NCBI GenBank assembly: GCA_028287285.1
Contig: JAQBPY010000073.1
Coordinates: 1-64,000, forward strand
Length of the DNA: 64,000 bases
Direction of reading: 5' to 3'
Origin: Gemmatimonadota bacterium
GTDB lineage: Bacteria > Gemmatimonadota > Gemmatimonadetes > Gemmatimonadales > Gemmatimonadaceae
Positions within the stretch are counted from its first letter, which is position 1. Each line of letters starts with the position of its first letter. Below are positions 60,645 through 64,000 of the stretch, piece after piece. The translations under genes were made by a program, and so were the position numbers. The notes below the pieces were generated by a model. It ran no database searches. It was not told the origin of the DNA and worked only from the letters and a program-made list of their open reading frames with translations.

Positions 60645-62393
60645 TCATTTCGCCTGGCGCTGCACCCATGCGGTCATGCGCTTCTCCAGAATGTCCAGGG
60701 GAAGTGCGCCAGCACCAAGGAGCTCGTCGTGGAACGAGCGGATGTCGAACTTGGGACCGAGCGCTTTCTTTGCCTGCTCGCGCATCCGGAGCATGGACAA
60801 CTGCCCGATCTTGTAGCTCAACGCCTGGCCCGGCAGCGCGATGTACCGATCGGTCTCGGCCTGAATGCCCGCTTCGTTGATGCTCGAGTGTGCGCGAAAG
60901 AAGTCGAGCACCTGGTCGCGCGTCCAGTGTTTGCCGTGGATACCCGTGTCGACGACGAGCCGGATGGCGCGCAGCATCTCATCGTCGAGCCGGCCGTAAT
61001 TCTTGTACGGATCGGTATAGAATCCAAGCTCCTTGCCAAGCCGCTCCGAGTAGAGCGCCCATCCTTCCACGTATGCGGTGTAGCCGCCCTGCTGGCGAAA
61101 CGGCGGCAGCGACGGCAGCTCCTGTGCAATGGAGATCTGCATGTGGTGGCCCGGCACGCCCTCGTGGTACGCCGTTGATTCGTTGTTGATCGTGAGCTGC
61201 TTCTCGAACTCGTAGGTGTTGACGAACACGTGGCCAGGGCGCGAGCCGTCCGGTGTACCCTGGTTGTACGATGTGGATGCTTCCTTTTCGCGGAACGGCT
61301 CGATGGGAAGAATCTCCAGCCTGGCCTTGGGCAAACGGCCAAAGAGCGACGGCAGCTTTGCAGACATCTGGTCGATGTAGGTTTTGTACTCGTCGAGAAT
61401 TGCCTGGCGCGACGCGGGATGCAGGAAGGCGAGCCTGGGAATGGAATCGCGGAACGCCTTGATGTTCCTGTAGCCAAGCTTTTTCGCGATGACGGTTTGT
61501 TCCGCTTCGATGCGTGCCACTTCCGTCAGTCCGAGTGCATGAATTGCCTCGACGCTCATGGTGGTGGTCGTCATCCGGCGGACGTCGAATGCGTAGCGCT
61601 CCTTTCCATTCGGTAGCGCCGAGGTGCCGATCTCGGCACGCCCCTTGGGGGCGTATTCGTCGCGTACGAACGCCGTGAACTTCACATACGCCGGCAGCAC
61701 ACTGTCACGAACGGCGGCGAGTATCGCGTCCGTGAGGCGCGACTTGTCCGCGATGCTGAACTGCGCGGGAATCTGTGTCGTCGGAATGGCAAAGGGTGTG
61801 TCCTCGGCCTTTTGGGTGGCGATGTTGCCGGCCTGGGAGGCCACCTGGACCAGCAGGATTCCTGGCGGAATCAATCCGTCGGCCATGCCTTTCCGCATGT
61901 TCGCCGTCACCTCGGCAAAAACGCGCGGAATCTGCTTCAGCCGGGCACCGTAGTCCTCGTAATCCTTGACAGTCTCGAACGAAAGGGACGTCACGAGCTG
62001 CGGCAGGTTGATGTGCAGGCCGTCGAACTGCGTGATGGGCATCTCCCAGTCGTTGAACGTCGATGCCTCGGCCGACTCGCGCAGTGTGCGCACCATGAGG
62101 TCGTGATTGAGCTTGTCCTGCTCGGCGAACCCCCTGGTGTCGATGGCCTCGAACTGCCCAAGAAATTTCCTTGTTTGGGCGACGTCTCTTTCAATAGCCG
62201 CCGGCGTATAGTCGCTCAGCCGGTCATTGTAGCGTTTGTCGCCCAGAATGGAGGCGAATTCCGGACTGGTGCGGAGGGTGTACTCCCACTGCTCGGCGAT
62301 CAAGCGGTTCTGGGTGTCGAGCCGGGATTGAAGCGTGGAGGACTGCGCGAGCATTGGAGCGGAGAGTAATAGGAGGAGGAGGAGCGTCTTCAT
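60645..62393 (-). CDS. DUF885 family secreted peptidase
   Basis: 582 aa with signal MKTLLLLLLLSAPMLAQ. The family's zinc-type motif is 'YHEGVPGHHMQ' at about residue 410, and 'GGYTAYVEGWALYSERLGKELGFY' supplies the usual Glu after it. Mostly helical, full-length for DUF885. Members are listed as putative carboxypeptidase-like metallopeptidases; the cleavage reaction is unproven. Divergent from the GxxExxY gene with 169 bp between. Confidence 0.9.
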   Translation of the reverse strand: MKTLLLLLLLSAPMLAQSSTLQSRLDTQNRLIAEQWEYTLRTSPEFASILGDKRYNDRLSDYTPAAIERDVAQTRKFLGQFEAIDTRGFAEQDKLNHDLMVRTLRESAEASTFNDWEMPITQFDGLHINLPQLVTSLSFETVKDYEDYGARLKQIPRVFAEVTANMRKGMADGLIPPGILLVQVASQAGNIATQKAEDTPFAIPTTQIPAQFSIADKSRLTDAILAAVRDSVLPAYVKFTAFVRDEYAPKGRAEIGTSALPNGKERYAFDVRRMTTTTMSVEAIHALGLTEVARIEAEQTVIAKKLGYRNIKAFRDSIPRLAFLHPASRQAILDEYKTYIDQMSAKLPSLFGRLPKARLEILPIEPFREKEASTSYNQGTPDGSRPGHVFVNTYEFEKQLTINNESTAYHEGVPGHHMQISIAQELPSLPPFRQQGGYTAYVEGWALYSERLGKELGFYTDPYKNYGRLDDEMLRAIRLVVDTGIHGKHWTRDQVLDFFRAHSSINEAGIQAETDRYIALPGQALSYKIGQLSMLRMREQAKKALGPKFDIRSFHDELLGAGALPLDILEKRMTAWVQRQAK

Positions 62394-62562
62394 CGTCGTC
62401 GGCCTGGGCTGGTTTGCTACGTAGTGCGGGGGAACGGTGTCGCACTGCGGTGGTCGTCTTAGTCCATTTCCTAGACGGACGGCGTATTCATGCCAGCTTC
62501 GTCGTCATTGTTTCCAAAACAGCGCATCACGGCAATCCTTTCTCATAACTCCGAAGACAAAT

Positions 62563-62958
62563 ATGACTTCTCTCGGCCACCCTTCGGCGCTTGTGCATGC
62601 CGTCATCGGGGCTTTCTTTGACGTCTACAATGAGTTGGGATACGGGCTGCACGAGAGGGTATATTGCGCCGCGTTGGAGATATTGCTGCTCGAGCGTGGA
62701 TATTCGGTACGGCGGGAGGTCCCCATCGCCATCTTCTTTCATGGAAAGAGGATTGGCCGTCTCAGATCCGACATGATCGTGAATGATACACTCATGATTG
62801 AATCAAAGGCCGGCCCGCTACTCCGCACCGGTTCCAAGGCGCAATTGATCAACTACCAGAAGCGGGCAGGGCTAGAGTTCGGTCTATTGCTGTTCTTTGG
62901 CCCCGTCCCCGAGTTCACCAAGATCCACTTGCCCTGCGGTACGAGGGATGTGCACTAA
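62563..62958 (+). CDS. GxxExxY family protein
   Basis: 131 aa from the ATG at 62563; the track ORF adds 42 doubtful residues. The family motif is 'ELGYGLHERVYCAAL', followed by 'ERGYSVRREVPIAIFFHG', 'RSDMIVNDTLMIESKAG' and 'LINYQKRAGLEFGLLLFFG'. These suit the PD-(D/E)XK-like nuclease fold suspected for GxxExxY proteins, with Glu and Lys in 'IESKAG'. Function unproven. Confidence 0.85.
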   Translation: MTSLGHPSALVHAVIGAFFDVYNELGYGLHERVYCAALEILLLERGYSVRREVPIAIFFHGKRIGRLRSDMIVNDTLMIESKAGPLLRTGSKAQLINYQKRAGLEFGLLLFFGPVPEFTKIHLPCGTRDVH

Positions 62959-63025
62959 TGCGCCGTTTTCAGAATTCATCTTTAGGATTTGCTTCAACCT
63001 GAAAATTGGACTCGGGAAGCAAAGC

Positions 63026-64000
63026 CTACTGCAACCTCAGCGCATCCAGCCTGTACTCACTCCGCCTTGGCAACAGCATCGCAAATCCGGACACCCACGA
63101 CTCGAACGCCAGCTCCGAATGATTCATGGAATCAATGAGCCGCGGAATCAACAACGGATCCGTATCCGGACTCGCTATCTCCGGCACGCACGTGGTCGCA
63201 TACTTCACCCCGGTCTCGCGCAGCCACGGCAGGAATTCTCCATAATAGTCACCACTGGGGTAACAAAAATGCTCGAGTGGCAGCTCCGCACCTCGGATCT
63301 GATGGATGGCCGCAATGTTGTCCACGATCTCGCTCACGAAGAGCGCACGATCGCGCGGTGTACGATGACGATGCGTATGCAGTTGCACGTCCACGATGTC
63401 CGACGGCAGTGACCGCACCACCTCCGGCGACATCAACGTCAAGAGCTCCCGGCGCTGGATGTCCTCGTAATCCACACCAAGCGCGGCGGCTACACGAGGG
63501 AGCAACGCATTCTTTTCTTCGGCATTCAGGTTTGTTCGCGCAACCACCGCCTGAATGAGCTCGAAGGCATGCTCGTGCTGCTCATCCGTCTTTACCGGCA
63601 CTGGCTCCGCGACTTCACACACATGGCGCAGATCGCCGCCGCTGTTACGGCCCCGCCACATGACATAGCTGAGCATCGTATCAAAAACCGGCAGCCGAAC
63701 GAAACAATAGTACGTTGATAGATAGAGTGTGACGGGCACATTGAACTCGCGAAGCACCGGCAGCGCATGCGTCGCAAAGTCGGCGGCGCCATCGTCAAAG
63801 GTGATCGCGACGCTGCGCGCCGGCAGCGTGCCATCGTACAACCGACGCGTCGCCTCGGCCAATGGGAGAATGGTGTAACCACCATTCACCAGCATCCGCA
63901 GCCGATCCCGCAGGTGGTCCTGCGTAACGTAAAAGGCCGGATCCCACTCATGCTGGTCGTCCACGGACACGCCGTGATAGCAGAGAATCATCAGCCGGCG
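63026..64000 (-). CDS. Polysaccharide deacetylase-family protein (5' end at window edge)
   Basis: At least 321 aa. The frame stays open to the right edge of the window (codons for Arg-Arg-Leu before the ATG at 63991), and family members usually have ~20 residues before the first strand 'MILCYHGV', so the true start may lie outside. The NodB fold has the catalytic pair in 'ITFDDGAADF' (~65) and a metal His pair in 'LHTHRHRTP'. The later 'FCYPSGDY' matches the usual Arg/Pro/Tyr motif position. It probably removes acetyl groups from a cell-wall or extracellular glycan. No signal peptide is visible. Confidence 0.8.
   Translation of the reverse strand, partial: RRLMILCYHGVSVDDQHEWDPAFYVTQDHLRDRLRMLVNGGYTILPLAEATRRLYDGTLPARSVAITFDDGAADFATHALPVLREFNVPVTLYLSTYYCFVRLPVFDTMLSYVMWRGRNSGGDLRHVCEVAEPVPVKTDEQHEHAFELIQAVVARTNLNAEEKNALLPRVAAALGVDYEDIQRRELLTLMSPEVVRSLPSDIVDVQLHTHRHRTPRDRALFVSEIVDNIAAIHQIRGAELPLEHFCYPSGDYYGEFLPWLRETGVKYATTCVPEIASPDTDPLLIPRLIDSMNHSELAFESWVSGFAMLLPRRSEYRLDALRLQ

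Overview
The window is about 64 kb of GC-rich bacterial DNA. It is dominated by secreted and outer-membrane proteins whose signal peptides mostly end in the form ...AQ. It contains two TonB-dependent receptors, three giant VPS10/sortilin-like propeller proteins, many secreted peptidases, and REP-like palindromes with the core GAGCGnAGCGA. This combination suggests a soil-type Gram-negative of the Gemmatimonadota or a close relative. That placement is inferred from the family mix; no rRNA or other marker gene is present. I saw no tRNA, CRISPR array, integrase or transposase.

Layout. 1-20 kb: the 3' end of a parallel beta-helix protein; three VPS10-like beta-propeller paralogues (2162, 8141, 13524) separated by a Met/His-rich outer-membrane protein with a small Cys/Met/His-rich partner, a tandem pair of Uma2-family genes and a PepSY membrane protein; then a minus-strand operon with an ABC ATPase, a GldF/mini-GldG-like fused permease, a LamG/DUF1080-like protein and a DUF6624-like protein. 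20-31 kb: a TonB-dependent receptor; a response regulator/histidine kinase/periplasmic propeller operon; a second TonB-dependent receptor; a citrate/tricarballylate-type MFS transporter. 31-46 kb: two PAP2 phosphatases, then a run of secreted hydrolases (active/inactive M16 pair, amidase with a CHRD-like tail, M28, M14, a GATase-like protein) and a large outer-membrane protein. 46-53 kb: a cyanophycinase/beta-lactamase-like fusion with a frameshift, a small hypothetical gene plus VF530, a PQQ dehydrogenase carrying an internal cytochrome c, an ArsR regulator with a clear operator followed by a deletion-damaged SRPBCC gene, a small membrane protein and a zinc alcohol dehydrogenase. 53-58 kb: a tightly packed plus-strand operon of a secreted barrel-like protein, a threonine/serine dehydratase, a HEAGH metallopeptidase and an ATP-grasp ligase. 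58-64 kb: an internally duplicated secreted protein, M1 and DUF885 peptidases, a GxxExxY protein and the 3' part of a polysaccharide deacetylase.

How it works together. Much of the window could serve breakdown and uptake of peptides and other polymers outside the cytoplasm. Secreted M16, M28, M14, M1, DUF885, amidase and cyanophycinase-like enzymes would produce small products, and TonB-dependent receptors and an MFS carrier would move solutes. Several genes are decaying: a propeller gene cut at both ends beside a 24-bp tandem repeat, an SRPBCC gene with an internal deletion, and a one-base frameshift in the cyanophycinase fusion. The least explained multi-gene units are the metallopeptidase/ATP-grasp pair, which overlaps by ATGA behind an amino-acid dehydratase, and the fused GldFG-like ABC operon.
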